A DNA stretch of 64,000 nucleotides from Trichobilharzia regenti (Eukaryota > Platyhelminthes > Trematoda > Strigeidida > Schistosomatidae), in NCBI GenBank assembly GCA_944472135.2, contig OX235270.1:133467632-133531631 (forward strand), given 5' to 3'. This document shows, one piece after another, positions 41,715 to 54,250 of the stretch (positions are counted from its first letter, which is position 1; every line of letters begins with the position of its first letter). A program made the position numbers and the translations under genes. The notes below the pieces were generated by a model. That model made no database searches. It saw only the letters and a list, made by a program, of their open reading frames with translations, and was not told the DNA's origin.

Positions 41715-44110
41715 GGTAAAAACAATAGGTAACTTTAATGCCCCGCATAATAATTGGGAGGAATTAACTTCAACTACCTTGTGCACCTGCTTTAACAGGG
41801 AACTCATCCTGAAAGTGCCTGAATGCGCACTTGTCCAGCATATCGATGCACCAACACGATATCATCCTGAACATGATCCGTCCACTCTAGACTTGACGCT
41901 AACGAATCAGAAGGAGGATGTGGGTGGCCTTAGGTGCCTGACACTGCTAGGAAGTAGTGACCATACAGTTGTCACTTTTGTGTTTAGGATTCACGCTGTC
42001 ATACATATATCAACAGCTGCTAGTCCAAACATTCGGAAAGCGAATATACCTGCAATCCGAAATGCAGCAAACCTAGCTGACTGGTTTGTTGATATACACC
42101 AGAATTTCGAGGAGGCTTGCATGGGATTTAGGAACACACTAGAGTGCGTCACTGCACCCTTTGTACCTTGGTCAACTCGAAAACTATCGCAAAAACCACC
42201 TTGGATTAGTAATGAAATAAGAAGGTTATTAAGAAAACGAGAGAACTTATGGGGCCGGGTTATTGTGAAGGGGAGGGATGAGTTTCGGATGGAATACCGC
42301 AAAATTTTAAACTTTTGTAAGTATAATATTGGCAAAAGTTGTATAGGGTATGACAGACAGTTAGCACTGCATTGTGTGCATTATCCAAAAAGACTGTACT
42401 CATATATCAAACGCAGGACTAAAACTAGCAGTGGTATACCGTCCAGAATAAACAATAATAGAGAGGCGGCCGAGTCAGACCAAAAAAATCTGGAAAACCT
42501 TCGGAATAATTTTGCGAGGTTTTTTCGCCTAATCGTACCACTCAGGGGTGTAGCGAGGTCACTGCTGTAGCCACTAAAATGCCCACAATTGTGGTAGAGG
42601 ATGCAATGGTTCTCAAACTTCTGTCTAAGCTGAGGACAGGTAAATCACTTGGACCTAAAGGACTTCACCCTAGACTGTTAATCTTTTTGATGGATATAAT
42701 ATACATTCCACTTACGGAGATTTTTTAAATGTCTCTGACCTAGGCCAGGTTAACCAGGGACTGAAAGGTTGCTTTTATAGGCCCCATCTTCAAAGAGGGG
42801 AACAGGCAGCTAGTATCTAACCACCGACCTATAAGTCTGACCTGCATTATAGCAAAGGTGTTAGAAACACTCTTAAGTGATCAGTTCTTAGTTCATGTAA
42901 ATAAACATGGCTTACCGGCAGTGGAACAGCATGGATTCCGACCAGGATGATCCTGTCTGACAAACTTACTGTTAGCTAGGAAAGATTGGGTCGAGGCCAG
43001 GGATAAAAACCATCTACTGGACGTTGTCTTTATCGATCTTAGTAAAGCATTCGATAAGGTACCCATTTAGGTCTTTTTAGTAAACTTAAACGTTTTGGAT
43101 TAGGCCAACGTTAATGTGAGTGGTTTAGCGACTACCTGATGGATAGAAGGCAGAAGGTAAGGGTTAGTGGTGTACTGTCAGGGTGGAAAGCAGTACTGAG
43201 TGGAGTACCTGAGGGAACTGTACTTGGCCCCTTGCTATTCCTGTCATACGTAAATGATGTGCTGAAAATTCCTGCATCATCTTCCTTACTATTTGCGGAA
43301 AACTGTAAATAGTAACGATGCTAGGTTGGTACTACGAAACGATCTATATAAATTAGCTGAATGAACTAACTTCTGGAGTCTAGGAATTAATTCCAAGAAA
43401 AGCGCGGTAATACACGTAGGTCAGAGGTCTCACACGTCGTACTCCGTGGAGGACAGAGAACTGCCAGATGTTAGGGAATAAATGAACTTAGGAGTTATTG
43501 TAAGCTTTGAGTTAAAAACAACGGCAAATTGTAATGGAGCCGCAGCTAAGGCTTTTCAAATGCTATGGGCACTTCAAAGGGCTTTCAAGAGATTAGACGA
43601 GAGTATGTTCCAAGTACTCTTTACAACATATGTCAGACCTCATCCAGAATACTGCATACAAGCGGTGAGTCCATGCTTCAGAAAGGGAGCACATATCATG
43701 AAAATACGGTGTGGAATCAAGCTGTAATAAAAAAAAGAGCACAGAAGGTAGGAACCAAACTAGTTAGTGTTATCTCACACCTTCCTTATGATACTATGAT
43801 GCAGCATTTAAATCTCTTCCCATTATCATACCGAAGGAGGAGAGGTGACTCAATTTTGGCTTATCGTATATTAAAGGGTGATTTCGGGATCGATCTTTCG
43901 AACCTTTCCTCTCACTAGGACACATTCACGAGGTGCTCAAACTTAGGTCGAACAAAAACGTGTTGAATTTAGATTATCTCACAGAGTGGCCAAAGACTGA
44001 TTCGGTAGTAACAGCTCAATTGGTGAACGTTTTCAAAGAGAAACTAGATCTCTGCAGAGATATATCAAAAGGATTATTACAGGCAACAAAAGCCTTCTAG
44101 CCTTATAATC
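41715..44110 (+). pseudogene. Family-B LINE (CR1-like): endonuclease end, linker, RT, C-terminal domain
   Basis: GNFNAPHNNWEE (GDFN-type block) near 41730, LTLTN and SSDHTVV close the endonuclease; a 263-codon frame (41779-42570) continues through the linker. Broken RT blocks follow: LRTGKSLGPKGLHPRLL near 42650, RPISLTCIIAKVLE near 42830, VFIDLSKAFDKVP near 43030. The expected FADD reads FAENCK near 43290, so the catalytic pair is lost. The C-terminal domain (43482-43918) has YVRPHPEYC and LSYRRRRGDSILAYRILKGDFG. A 26-bp foreign segment interrupts this domain near 43700. Confidence 0.8.
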
Positions 44111-44120
44111 TGAATCTCAA

Positions 44121-44330
44121 TCAGATGATTTTATTATTATTTTGATTTTGATTACAGCTTGATTCCACACTGTATTTTTGGTACAAGTACGGAATTTTCA
44201 GCATGTGATATCGGTAGCCCAAATTTTGCAGGCCGACCATAGATATCAGGTGTGCGTCTGCAGGGGATCGAACCTCGGACCATGTGTATGATCGGCAAGA
44301 GTCGTAACCACTGTACCACCGATCGTACTC
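44121..44330 (-). mobile_element. tRNA-derived SINE, second tail type (antisense)
   Basis: Close relative of 34085-34304. The tRNA-like head is at 44252-44328, with the tail block GTGGAATCAAGCTGTAATC at about 44153-44172 followed by T-rich antisense tail. Acceptor-type pairing is partly decayed. Confidence 0.7.
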
Positions 44331-44703
44331 TAATTGGGGGTACAGGCACTGAAAAGTAACCATCGTTAAATGTATTCACGGACTAAAACCCCATTCCTAA
44401 TATGGAAACCTAAAATGGGATCTTAGTTATGAAGTATGCCTTGAGAGGGGCAATTGCACTGAGTGTTAAAATAGTCTTGAATATTAGCTGCATGTTGTTC
44501 CTCTATCCACAATGGAAAATGGCACACTCAGCTATGTAACTAAATTATACAAGACGTCTACGTTCTCCGAATTTGACCTAAAAATATCGCTACACAAATT
44601 CAATAAGACGGATAAGTTGCGCTATTTCTACTGACCTATTAGTTATTCATTGCAATAGATCCATTCTCGCAAATATAAATATTTGACCTTCATTCATCTC
44701 TTT
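44331..44703. other. Unassigned interval between two SINEs
   Basis: About 370 bp with no recognised feature. Confidence 0.35.
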
Positions 44704-45060
44704 GTGCGTTGGTGAAACAACAGTGAAATGCTCACCGATGTCGCATGTGGACCGAGGTTCGATCCACGGCCGACATACTCCTTAACCTCGCCATGCCAGT
44801 AATAAAACTGATAAAAAGGGAAGGTTGGGCATTAAGCAAGCAACCCCATTCCGTAAAAATTAAAACTTTCCGGCTAGCATTGAATTCGAGCTCACTGAAA
44901 AGTGTTTGCGACAAACCTTTGGGTTATTTTCTCACGTTCTGCAAAGTGCTCGAAGTTTTCCCTGAAGATTCTGCAGTGCGCCTGAAGAAAATGCTAGCTG
45001 GGCACTTCTACTAAAACTTCATGCCTCTGGCTTGAAGCCCTATGTTCTACTGAGAACGTA
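44704..45060 (+). mobile_element. tRNA-derived SINE with RTE-like tail, interrupted by about 140 bp
   Basis: A decayed tRNA-like head at 44704-44781 (B box GGTTCGATCCAC) and body (GGAAGGTTGGGC, GCAAGCAACCCC) match the SINE at 29408. The tail GAAGCCCTATGTTCTAC lies near 45035. Between AAAACTTTC (near 44865) and AAACTTC (near 45013) is an unrelated insert of about 140 bp. Confidence 0.65.
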
Positions 45061-45770
45061 AGGTATAAAAATGCATCTGTGCATTAAGTTTTATCTTCGA
45101 AAATAAAGGAGTGCTAAATGTCTAGTGAAAACTTACCCGTGAAGGTCAACGTTTGAATTAGTGCGTGTAGTTATAACAACCAAGTAAATCATATTCCAAT
45201 AAACAATATCCAATATCTTTTTTACGAGCTAGTATAAACCAATTTGATTTTTTAAGCTAGATTCTCGATTAAGCGGTAACATTTCCTGGTCTTTAGTAAA
45301 CTTCTGCGTAGTACCTGACGCCACTCGACTGTCGTAGCTTTGGTTGACTTCAGAGGCAGTGCTAGGACAAATTATATGTTGTTTGTAGTGTTCGGTGTGT
45401 CAAGACTTTGGTACTACTGCGAATGAAGTTGGTCCTTTCACCAGTTAGTCCTACGGCATCTTCGTCAAAAGAAAAAAGATAGTAGTAATAACAGATATTA
45501 TTAGTGTAAGTTATAAAATAAGATAAGCTTTATTCCAAATCAGTACTTGTGATACAGACTAAATGACAGAAAAAGAAATAAAGAAAACGTAAAAAAGAAA
45601 GTTAATGAAATTTTAAGTTGAACTATATGTATGCATTTACAAAGTTATTTATATATATATATATATATATATAATATCAATAATAATATGTGTAAGTGTA
45701 GTAGTTGGAGTAGTCAGGAGAGTAAGACGACAGAGAATGTCAGAAAGTATGACGACGATTTTATTTGTCT
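45061..45770. other. AT-rich interval with tail relic and (AT)n microsatellite
   Basis: 45527-45560 (CTTTATTCCAAATCAGTACT onward) matches the relic at 30325-30360. An (AT)n run lies at about 45650-45673. No gene seen. Confidence 0.45.
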
Positions 45771-45774
45771 ACCC

Positions 45775-47160
45775 GTGAATGCCGTATATGATTTTAAGGG
45801 GTTAGGCCATTTGGACTCATCCCCTGTGTCAGTGCGTGGTTTTCCAGCCTCTGCTCAAAGGAAAGGTGTCCACAGACGGTGCCGGTAAGGAGTTCCAGAG
45901 ATGGCAAACCCACAGAGAAAAGAAGCGCTAGTGCACCTGGGTCCTTGCCCTCTGGTGAGCTATCTTTCTGGGAGCAAGTCTACACGTACTCAATGGCAGA
46001 ACACCTTAGCTTGGATAATTCTGGTCATCTTTGATCTTGTAGGCAGTAATTAAATCCCCCCTAAGCCAAAGTTAGCTAAGTGTCAAGAGGCCTAATCTCT
46101 TTAACCTTTCATCATACAGTTTATTTCGGAGACCAACCACCCTTTTTGTCGCCCGCCTTTGGACTCTTTCCAATAGGTTGGCGTCTCTTCTAAGCAGTGG
46201 AGGTGCAATAACATTATGCACTTCAAGGTGTGGTCTGACGTATGTTTTGTACAAGCTTAGAAAGAGCTCAGGAGTGACTGCACCTAAATCTCCGTGTGTA
46301 AAGTGTATGACTGCATTTACTGTCGCTACATACCCCATGTTATTTACGCTTGTGTCCATTTCTTCAATTAGAACTATACTCAATTGACGCTCCGAGGTTG
46401 TGCAGGATATGCTTTCATTGCACAGGGTGTAACTTGCATTCTGCAGCGTTCATGTGCGTAATCTCACTTTTTCAGGTTGAATGTAATACCACTGGCCACC
46501 GTCTGTTCTTCCAGAAGCTGCAGGTCTCCCTTCAGCCTATCTGAGTCTTACGAACAATTTATCGTCCTCTATATCTTAACGTCGTGGGAGTATAGAAGAG
46601 TCGGGCAGCTTATATAAAAACCGAAAACATCTGTGGTCCTAGCATAGAACCCTGCGACACTCCTGGTGACGAGCCATAATTAGAAGATCATACTCGATTG
46701 ACCTTAGTGTGAAATTTCCTTTCAACTAGGTAGTCGTTCAACCATGACAGAAGCGGCTCACCTATACCTGCCTGACTTATTTTGTGTAGGAGAGGGTCAT
46801 GGTGAACTGTGTCAAATACCTTTTCAATGTCTATGAAGACCACATGGACTGGAATATTAGTATCCCAGCATGATGTCAAGTCATCCCAAGCTAATAGAGG
46901 GTTGTTACACAGGATCTGCCTTTCTCGAAGCTGTGTTGGGCTGCATGGAGTCTGTTATCCCTATCGAGTTACTCCCTGGTGAAATAATCAATAATACTTT
47001 CGAGTACTTTTGATACCACTGGTCGCTCCTTACTCTCATGTTGCACCTGTTCCTAAGTTCCAGGTATGCGCTGGGTCGATCTGACTCTTGGATGTTCGCC
47101 ATGTAAACCAAGCCTTCCGCTTTGCCTGCAGAATACGTTGCGTACCTCTCTTTAGTCATG
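45775..47160 (-). pseudogene. Family-C LINE (CR1-like) RT and C-terminal domain
   Basis: Minus-strand blocks in order: VVSKVLESIIIDYF near 46990, QHSFEKGRSCV near 46915, VVFIDIEKVFDTVHHDPLLHKI (46688-46879), SPGVSQGSM-type block near 46650. Then a C-terminal frame at 46072-46383 (YKTYVRPHLE, LLERVQRRATKRVVGL), and WTPF/NPLKSYTAF relics down to 45780. This layout is standard CR1. Block spacing suggests deletion of the YADD region between 46560 and 46680. No endonuclease or ORF1. Distinct from families A and B. Confidence 0.7.
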
Positions 47161-47164
47161 ATGA

Positions 47165-48541
47165 CGTTTTATGGCTGTGTTGTGACTAAGGGGACGATAT
47201 CTGAGGCTGCTGTATGAATAATACCTTTTACCAATTCTCAGCGTTCATAAACAAAATTATTTGAAGTGAGAGGGACATCACTTATGTCTGTGTTAGACTT
47301 TGCGATTTTTCTTAAATAAAAGGGACGCTTTCATTCACAATGAAATAGCAGAATTGCCTACTACATCAGAATATTCATTTTTATGTTCGACGACATAAAA
47401 TCTTTCCAGATATTACCAATCTAAGCGCTCCACTCGTTTCTAAAGAAGAAGGAATATGTGAACTACAGTAATCAAATGATTACCCTGGTTGCAGGCTACC
47501 ACCCATCGAACGGGTTGCAAGAAGTAAGCTCCGTCTAAGGCCCTTCCTGTGAAAAGCTCGACACTTAGTTTATGCTTTGCGTTCGTACGGTTTAAAATCG
47601 TTCCCGCGTATCTACTTTCCATTTCGAACCTGCTTGGATATGATGCATGAAAAGGGGTGATGTAGGCCTTAGTCATATTCTATATTATTTAATTTCATCG
47701 AGGCTTTAAATACCCTTGTGTTAAGCAGCTGACACTTGGAAATCCTTCCTCACTTTTGTTAATTAGCCTTTCACAGATAAGAATAAATATATTATGGAAT
47801 CGTCGATGAAAACTTTTCCATTTTTCGGGAGACTTCTCAGCTCCACAAATACCTACCAGAAACTCAAACGAAAGAGTGATTATTCCAAGAAAAATTTCAG
47901 AGTTCGATAGGTTCATCGATGACATTCAAACCAGTGTTCACTATCCAAACTAAGATGAAGCAAACACCCTAGTAACCACAATATTCACAAACCAATTATC
48001 TGGCTTTATCTCGCATTTCGAACCCAAAATGCATCATCAAAATGGTGCAGCATAAAAGATTTAAATGTGAATGCCGAAAAAGATTCTAAAGGTCACATTT
48101 CATTGACACCTTCCGATAAGTGTTGCAGACAACGAAAATTGTCAACTAAGTACTCCGTGCCATAAATCACTTCAAACTCATTGAGGAAGTTGACTAACTC
48201 GTCTCTGCAACCTTCCAAGTAATTCCGACAAAACTTTTTGTTAGACAGGGGATAAATTGATAAACTAAGCCTTTGGAATTTGCGGTATATTCCGGTTGGC
48301 ATAGTGTCCTTAAATAAAACAGGTCCTAGGTAAAGGAGGAAGATCCGATATTCAGTGGTGCCGCAATTCTACCTAACAGGGGCCATAGCTGCTGGTTGGA
48401 AGAATTTAAGATGGACATTCCGTCGACATTCAGTCTTGTTATAGGGACTTTCAATCACGGACAACTCCATGTAGTTCTGCAAATATTTTTGGAGATCGCT
48501 GTGGCAATGCATTCCCTCTGAAAGGTGTCTTGACTCACAAG
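47165..48541 (-). pseudogene. Older ORF relic, 3' part, possibly CACTA-transposase-like; interrupted by the Gypsy pair
   Basis: Downstream (minus strand) of the target duplication at 48542-48545. Frames read NVDGMSILNSSNQQLWPLLGRIAAP near 48430-48360, then YRKFQRLSLSIYPLSNKKF...CRDELVNFLNEFEVIYGTEYLV (48093-48302). The N-DG-SS-WP-L pattern recalls a block in animal proteins linked to CACTA transposons such as schistosome SmTRC1; this is a tentative resemblance. Frameshifts and stops are frequent, and 47165-47690 shows nothing. The 5' part of the same frame lies at 58642-58940. Confidence 0.4.
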
Positions 48542-48545
48542 AGCT

Positions 48546-48864
48546 TTTAAAGGTTGACGGATATTAAAGGTTTGACGTGATATCTCGTTCAACAACTTCT
48601 AATTAATTTATTCTCGCGTACCAAAGACAAAGCAAAAGCCAACAATTGATCGTCCAAACCAAGATATATATTTAGTAACCAAAACCAGCCGTTAGACGAA
48701 CGCTTAGCTAGCTAGTGATCGTGCACGTTACACGACGGGGTACCAAATGGCGGGGATGCTTGACCGGAAGCCTTCAGCTAAACAAGTCGACTTAAACAGT
48801 GGTGGTCAGCATCCAATGAGTGATTGCTGTGGTCAATAATTTTGGGGAATTATTTACCGCTACA
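48546..48864 (-). repeat. 3' LTR of Gypsy copy B (outer left LTR)
   Basis: 319 bp. Compared with the outer right LTR it differs at one visible site (ACAATTG here, ATAATTG there, near 48643). Flanked on the left by AGCT. Confidence 0.92.
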
Positions 48865-49364
48865 GCTCACTCCCCCCTAGTGGGGTCGTGAGGACCCTAA
48901 GACAGAACCAGCCGGAAGTAAAAAAACTCGATGGTTCCCTTTCGGGTGAAAAAAATCTTCCGAGCGGCTTGGTCTTATGCCTACTGGTTTGTCTGCCTAT
49001 GCTAATAGGGTGTTTGTACATAGCTTCCTGGTGTTGTTCGTTGGATTCCGTGCTTCGTTTGTTTCTTGTCCAGTGCCCGTCGCACCTGGAAAAGAAAACA
49101 AGAACGCTAAGAACCATGTCGAGGAAAATGTACGAAATGAGCTTTTTGGTTAAAAAAAATTGTGTGCATTTACTATACAGTAAAATAATGCTAAGTTCAG
49201 AACATCGAAAAAAAATACATCTAATTAATTTTTTTGTGTATGTTACATGAACTGTTGAAAAAAAAATTTTTGTGTTCGGTGGTACTGTATATAAAAAAAA
49301 TTTATACGTCAAAAAAAATAGTTAGTACCACGAACGAGTGAGTTGCGTGAATCACACGAATTCG
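48865..49364 (-). other. 3' region of Gypsy copy B with polypurine tract and ORF3 candidate
   Basis: Minus-strand counterpart of 24586-25083. The purine tract adjoins the LTR at 48865. A minus-strand frame of 150 codons (48860-49312) is open here because homopolymer lengths differ from copies A and C; C has only the 85-codon part (53747-54004). Length-sensitive T/A runs make this frame doubtful as a gene. Confidence 0.4.
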
Positions 49365-49945
49365 TTAAGTCAAATAAGTGTGCAGATATTCTGGGAACCT
49401 TACGGTGCGTCCAGAACGGGTTTTCTTGGGAGGCTCGATAGAAGGTTCGGTAGCTGTCGCTGTGCTAGCGACTTCATCGATGTCTACACGATCTTCTGTT
49501 ACTTGTGGATTTTGGGGTACGTTCAGCTCTATGCTAATAGGATTACCCTCCAAGTAAGCCGGTTTCAGACGGTCAATGCTGACGGTGTCCTCGCGGCCGT
49601 TTTTGTCCAAGACAAAGAATTTATCAGAACGTTTAATTACCTTATAAGGTCCGTCATATGGGGGTTCCAGGGGTCTGCGCACAGAGTCGCGACGAACAAA
49701 TACATGTGAAGAAGTTTTCAAACACGGATGAACGAAAACATCAATGGACTGTGGACGAAGGGGAGCAGGTTTAACTGAACGCATTGCGTTTGTAAGCCTG
49801 CTGACGTATGAAGCGTGATCTACCACTGGTGGGAAGCTCGAGGGAGAAACAAATTCACCAGGCAGTCGCAGTGTCGTGCCATATACTAGCTCGGCGCTAG
49901 TACAACCAGCATCGGTTTTCAAGGCGTTTCGTATCCCTAGGAGAA
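49365..49945 (-). pseudogene. pol: Integrase C-terminal part, Gypsy copy B, shifted frame
   Basis: Same ELVYGTTLRLPGEF and GPY/F-type blocks as in copy A, one base out of phase with the upstream pol frame that stops at 49946-49948. Confidence 0.75.
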
Positions 49946-52519
49946 CTAACGGAGGGATTCAGTCCAATGGGTGGTGTTTGCAGCTGACAGACCAGCTTTC
50001 AGCTGTCTGTGTAGACGTTCTACCATACCATTAGCTTGAGGATGGTAGGCTGTTGTTCGAAATCGCATGCAACCTATTATTTTAGTCAGGGCAAAGAATA
50101 AGCCACTTTCGAATTGCCGCCCGCGATCAGTTGTTATGGAAGATGGGCATCCAAAGTTAGCAATCCATCTTTCTACGAAGACGCGTGCGACTGTTTCAGC
50201 AGATACGTCCTTGATGGGTACTGCTTCCGGCCATCGTGTGAAGCGATCGATGCAAGTTAAAATATAAGTATATCCATGTGATTCAGGAAGGGGACCAACC
50301 AAATCTATATGGACGTGTTCGAAACGAGCGTCAGGGAGAAGAAAGGTGCCAAGTGGGCTTTTGGTGTGTCTTATCACCTTGCACTTTTGACAAGCTAAGC
50401 ACGTTTGTGCCCATTCCCTTACTTCTTTATTAATGCCAGGCCAACAAAACCGACTAGTTACGAGCTTGACAGTAGTTCGAATACCTGGGTGAGATAAGCC
50501 ATGCAACGTATTGAAGACGTTACGGCGATAACTTTTAGGCACGATGGGGCGAGGAGTACTCGTGGAAATGTCGCATAGAATAGTATCTCTTCCCATACCT
50601 AAGGGTTTCTCAGCTAATTGTAGAGTTGTTTTCGACAACTCATGTTGAAGTTCGGCATCTTCTTTTTGAAGACGAGCCAGTTTTACTAGGTCTATGCCGT
50701 CGATTTGGGTGAGAGAACAAACGCGCGACAAGGCATCTGCCACAGTGTTGTTTACTCCGGATACATGGCGAATATCTGATGTAAACTGTGAGACGTAATC
50801 CAGTTGTCGTGATTCCCTGGGTGAATACTTATCTGAAGGTGAGTTCAGAGAGTACGTCAGAGGTTTGTGATCCGTAAAAATTATAAATTCACGACCCTCT
50901 ACCGAATGTCTAAAATGTCGTATAGCACAGTACATAGCCAGAAGTTCTCTGCCGAATGTGCTGTACTTCGTTTCAGCTAATTGAAGGCGCCGGGAGAAAA
51001 AGGCAAGTGGTTGCCACTCATTGTCAACTAGCTGTTGTAGAACTGCGCCGATTGCAGTGTTTGATGCATCAACCGAGATACTTAACGGTGCCGTTGGATC
51101 CTGATACATCAGAAGTGTGGCATTCGCAATAGCTTTTTTAATCTGGGTAAAAGCATTTCGAGCAGACGCGTCAAGTTCTATGGACTTGTTATTCCCTCGA
51201 AGGAGGTCTGTCAATGGCTGAATCAAAGAGGCACAGTTGGGAATAAAGCGTCGATAATAACTTACTAAGCCGTTAAAAGTGCGGAGACTTTTCACCGTCT
51301 GTGGCTCTGGAAAGTTCAGTATAGCCTCGACCTTAGTAGCCAGTGGGCGAATGCCCTTGCAGTCAATAGTGTGACCCAGAAAGTCGAGTGAGTCAACACC
51401 GATTTGACATTTTTGAATATTAATGGTAACACCATGTTGGCGTAACCTGTCAAATGCCAAGTCCAAGTGCCTAAGGTGAGTTTCCTTGTCTGGACTGGCA
51501 ATGAGGCAGTCGTCTAAGTATGCGTATACAAAGTCGAGACCGCGAAATACTTCGTCAATGAAGCGTTGGAATGTTTGGGCTGCATTCCGAAGACCGAATG
51601 GCATACGTAGAAATTCAAAAAGTCCGAAAGGCGTAATGATAGCCGTTTTCGGGATGTCTTCTGTTGCCATCGGGATTTGGTTATACGCTTTAACCAAGTC
51701 GATTTTGGAGAATATAGTCGCGCCGGATAAGGTTGCCGTCAAGTCGTGTATATGAGGCAACGGGTAGCAATCAGGGGTTGTTTTGGCATTCACTCGCCGG
51801 TAATCACCGGTGGGTCGCCAATCGTTGCTATCCTTTTTCGGAACCATATGAAGTGGGGATGCCCATGGGCTATTCGAAGGTCGAATGATGCCAAGGGTAA
51901 GCATATGGTCAAATTCATTCCTGGCGATTCTCAGTTTGTCAGGAGCTAATCGTCGTGCTTTAGATGTCACAGGTTGTCCTGTGGTAATGATGTGGTGCAT
52001 AACATTGCTGGTTATGCACGGTAGGTCGTTCGACGGGCAATTAAGTTCCGGATACTTGTCAACGATAGGTTGAAAAGTTGGATCAAGAATTGCCTTTATC
52101 TTAACGGGTGACAAACTAGGGCCTATGTAGGTGATGCCTTTGATAGACAGACTAGTAGTATTGTCAATCAGTCGTTTTCGGCGGACGTCTACGAGTAAAT
52201 CATGATGATTAAGTAGGTCCGTGCCAATGATGGGCATTGTAACGTCAGCGAGAAGGAAAATCCACCGAATAGGTTTGCGTAAACCTACGTTCAGATAGAC
52301 GTATTTCCTACCAAAGGTTGCGATTGGTTTTCCATTTGCAGCCTGTAAGTTGAAGGTAGGTTCCTTCTGTCGATCTGCTGCTGTAGCAGGAAGGACGCTG
52401 ACTTCGGCGCCTGTGTCGACTAAGTATCGAGTCTGGCTTATCACATCATGGATGTAAAGTAGGCGGCTAGTGCCACCGGCGACGGTTGCCGCTAACGCGT
52501 GCCGGCGGGATAGTTTCCC
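49946..52519 (-). CDS. pol: Pol polyprotein of Gypsy copy B (protease, RT, RNase H, integrase core)
   Basis: Open from the slippery heptamer (52513-52519) to 49946, with the same intact catalytic motifs as copy A: VDTGAEV, YLDD, DAS/FTDHKP, HHCC and the DDE core. Substitutions relative to A are few, for example LTLGII for LSLGII before the RT palm and GYTYIL for GYAYIL in integrase. No internal stop. Integrase is truncated in frame by the shared lesion. Confidence 0.87.
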   Translation of the reverse strand, partial: GKLSRRHALAATVAGGTSRLLYIHDVISQTRYLVDTGAEVSVLPATAADRQKEPTFNLQAANGKPIATFGRKYVYLNVGLRKPIRWIFLLADVTMPIIGTDLLNHHDLLVDVRRKRLIDNTTSLSIKGITYIGPSLSPVKIKAILDPTFQPIVDKYPELNCPSNDLPCITSNVMHHIITTGQPVTSKARRLAPDKLRIARNEFDHMLTLGIIRPSNSPWASPLHMVPKKDSNDWRPTGDYRRVNAKTTPDCYPLPHIHDLTATLSGATIFSKIDLVKAYNQIPMATEDIPKTAIITPFGLFEFLRMPFGLRNAAQTFQRFIDEVFRGLDFVYAYLDDCLIASPDKETHLRHLDLAFDRLRQHGVTINIQKCQIGVDSLDFLGHTIDCKGIRPLATKVEAILNFPEPQTVKSLRTFNGLVSYYRRFIPNCASLIQPLTDLLRGNNKSIELDASARNAFTQIKKAIANATLLMYQDPTAPLSISVDASNTAIGAVLQQLVDNEWQPLAFFSRRLQLAETKYSTFGRELLAMYCAIRHFRHSVEGREFIIFTDHKPLTYSLNSPSDKYSPRESRQLDYVSQFTSDIRHVSGVNNTVADALSRVCSLTQIDGIDLVKLARLQKEDAELQHELSKTTLQLAEKPLGMGRDTILCDISTSTPRPIVPKSYRRNVFNTLHGLSHPGIRTTVKLVTSRFCWPGINKEVREWAQTCLACQKCKVIRHTKSPLGTFLLPDARFEHVHIDLVGPLPESHGYTYILTCIDRFTRWPEAVPIKDVSAETVARVFVERWIANFGCPSSITTDRGRQFESGLFFALTKIIGCMRFRTTAYHPQANGMVERLHRQLKAGLSAANTTHWTESLR
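52475..52519 (-). promoter_or_regulatory. Predicted -1 frameshift signal, Gypsy copy B
   Basis: GGGAAAC on the minus strand at 52519-52513, in phase with gag, followed after 6 nt by the same GC-rich stem as in copy A. Confidence 0.72.
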
Positions 52520-53319
52520 GCAGACTTTGAGACATTTCCGAAGTTACAAGGCTTACGGCAACACTTCGCTTCTTGGCCATAGGTGTTGTGGTACCAGCAC
52601 CAGTCAGGGTTTTTCAGTGAACGTGGTTTGGACTTAGATCGACCACGTGAGTTCCTGCGTTGAGGAGATTTAGGACGACGGTTGGAGGATTTAGAATGCA
52701 TGTTTGACCTAAACATCTGCTGAAGGGAGTTGCATAACTCTATCATTGCAGGATCCTCACTCGAAGTCTGCTTAGTCATTGAGCATATTTCGGGAACAGA
52801 CCGTTTAGTTATTTCTAGAATCTTATCTGCAGTAATAGCTAAGTTCTCTATTACAGTACCCTCAAGTGTCACAAGTACGGTCTGTACAGATTGTGGCAAC
52901 TTGGTTAAGAAGAGTTCTCTAAACAGTCCTTCGTCGAACTGACTTTGGCCGACGACTTCTTTCATTCTTGTCAGCATGCTCACGGCTGACTGATCTCCTA
53001 ACTCGATGTTGCGAAATAATTCATCTAGACGTTGTCTGTCCGTGAGAACGTTTCTCCTGAGGAGGGATGCTTTCAGCAACTCGTACGAGTTACTTACCTC
53101 GGGACTCAACATCTGTGATGTTACGTACTTGCTGAATTCCCGCGGTAGGGCGTGAATAACTGCAAGTAACTGTGAACGTTGATCGGTTATCCCATGCTCA
53201 CAAAAATCTGCTTCAGCTAGCAGAAACCACGTTTCAGCATTATCTGGCCAGTATGGTACGAGCTGAATGGTTTTAGGAGTTGAGCGGATACGGATGACCT
53301 TGGGACTAAGATCACTCAT
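52492..53319 (-). CDS. gag: Gag of Gypsy copy B
   Basis: 275 codons from the ATG at 53319, intact. CHCC zinc finger and basic stretch as in copy A. A few replacements (KEVVGQSQF for [15 protein letters not shown] for AMTELC) are shared with copy C, so B and C are sisters. Frame ends 19 nt past the slippery site. Confidence 0.88.
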   Translation of the reverse strand: MSDLSPKVIRIRSTPKTIQLVPYWPDNAETWFLLAEADFCEHGITDQRSQLLAVIHALPREFSKYVTSQMLSPEVSNSYELLKASLLRRNVLTDRQRLDELFRNIELGDQSAVSMLTRMKEVVGQSQFDEGLFRELFLTKLPQSVQTVLVTLEGTVIENLAITADKILEITKRSVPEICSMTKQTSSEDPAMIELCNSLQQMFRSNMHSKSSNRRPKSPQRRNSRGRSKSKPRSLKNPDWCWYHNTYGQEAKCCRKPCNFGNVSKSAGNYPAGTR

Positions 53320-53432
53320 GACGAAAATTATGTCGAATAATATATGGTACAAGAACAAATACAAAATGGAACGAACTCACCGGGGTTATCTGCGGATTTA
53401 TCGTGGATGAAGTTCGCGGTTGGGCTCACCAG
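53320..53432 (-). promoter_or_regulatory. Primer binding site and leader, Gypsy copy B
   Basis: Single CTGGTGAGCCCAACC primer-site stretch next to the central LTR, without the 51-bp duplication of copy A. Confidence 0.7.
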
Positions 53433-53751
53433 TTTAAAGGTTGACGGATATTAAAGGTTTGACGTGATATCTCGTTCAACAACTTCTAATTAATTTATTC
53501 TCGCGTACCAAAGACAAAGCAAAAGCCAATAATTGATCGTCCAAACCAAGATATATATTTAGGAACCAAAACCAGCCGTTAGACGAACGCTTAGCTAGCT
53601 AGTGATCGTGCACGTGACACGACGGGGTACCAAATGGCGGGGATGCTTGACCGGAAGCCTTCAGCTAAACAAGTCGACTTAAACAGTGGTGGTCAGCATC
53701 CAATGAGTGATTGCTGTGGTCAATAATTTTGGGGAATTATTTACCGCTACA
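53433..53751 (-). repeat. Central LTR shared by Gypsy copies B and C
   Basis: 319 bp. It has two private differences from both outer LTRs (AGGAACC for AGTAACC, and CGTGACACG for CGTTACACG). No target-duplication-like sequence lies at either edge; on one side is a purine tract, on the other a primer site. Confidence 0.92.
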
Positions 53752-54250
53752 GCTCACTCCCCCCTAGTGGGGTCGTGAGGACCCTAAGACAGAACCAGCC
53801 GGAAGTAAAAAAACTCGATGGTTCCCTTTCGGGTGAAAAAAATCTTCCGAGCGGCTTGGTCTTATGCCTACTGGTTTGTCTGCCTATGCTAATAGGGTGT
53901 TTGTACATAGCTTCCTGGTGTTGTTCGTTGGATTCCGTGCTTCGTTTGTTTCCTGTCCAGTGCCCGTCGCACCTGGAAAAGAAAACAAGAACGCTAAGAA
54001 CCATGTCGAGGAAAATGTACGAAATGAGCTTTTTGGTTAAAAAAAATTGTGTGCATTTACTATACAGTAAAATAATGCTAAGTTCAGAACATCGAAAAAA
54101 AATACATCTAATTAATTTTTTTGTGTATGTTACATGAACTGTTGAAAAAAAATTTTTGTGTTCGGTGGTACTGTATATAAAAAAAATTTATACGTCAAAA
54201 AAAATAGTTAGTACCACGAACGAGTGAGTTGCGTGAATCACACGAATTCG
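53752..54250 (-). other. 3' region of Gypsy copy C with polypurine tract
   Basis: Counterpart of 24586-25083. Homopolymer runs differ by one base from copy B, shortening the ORF3 candidate to 85 codons (53747-54004). Confidence 0.4.

Noticed and set aside
45650..45673. (AT)n and AAT runs as array-type repeats
   Set aside because: Ordinary microsatellites, the AAT runs probably LINE tails; no CRISPR-like spacing anywhere in the window.
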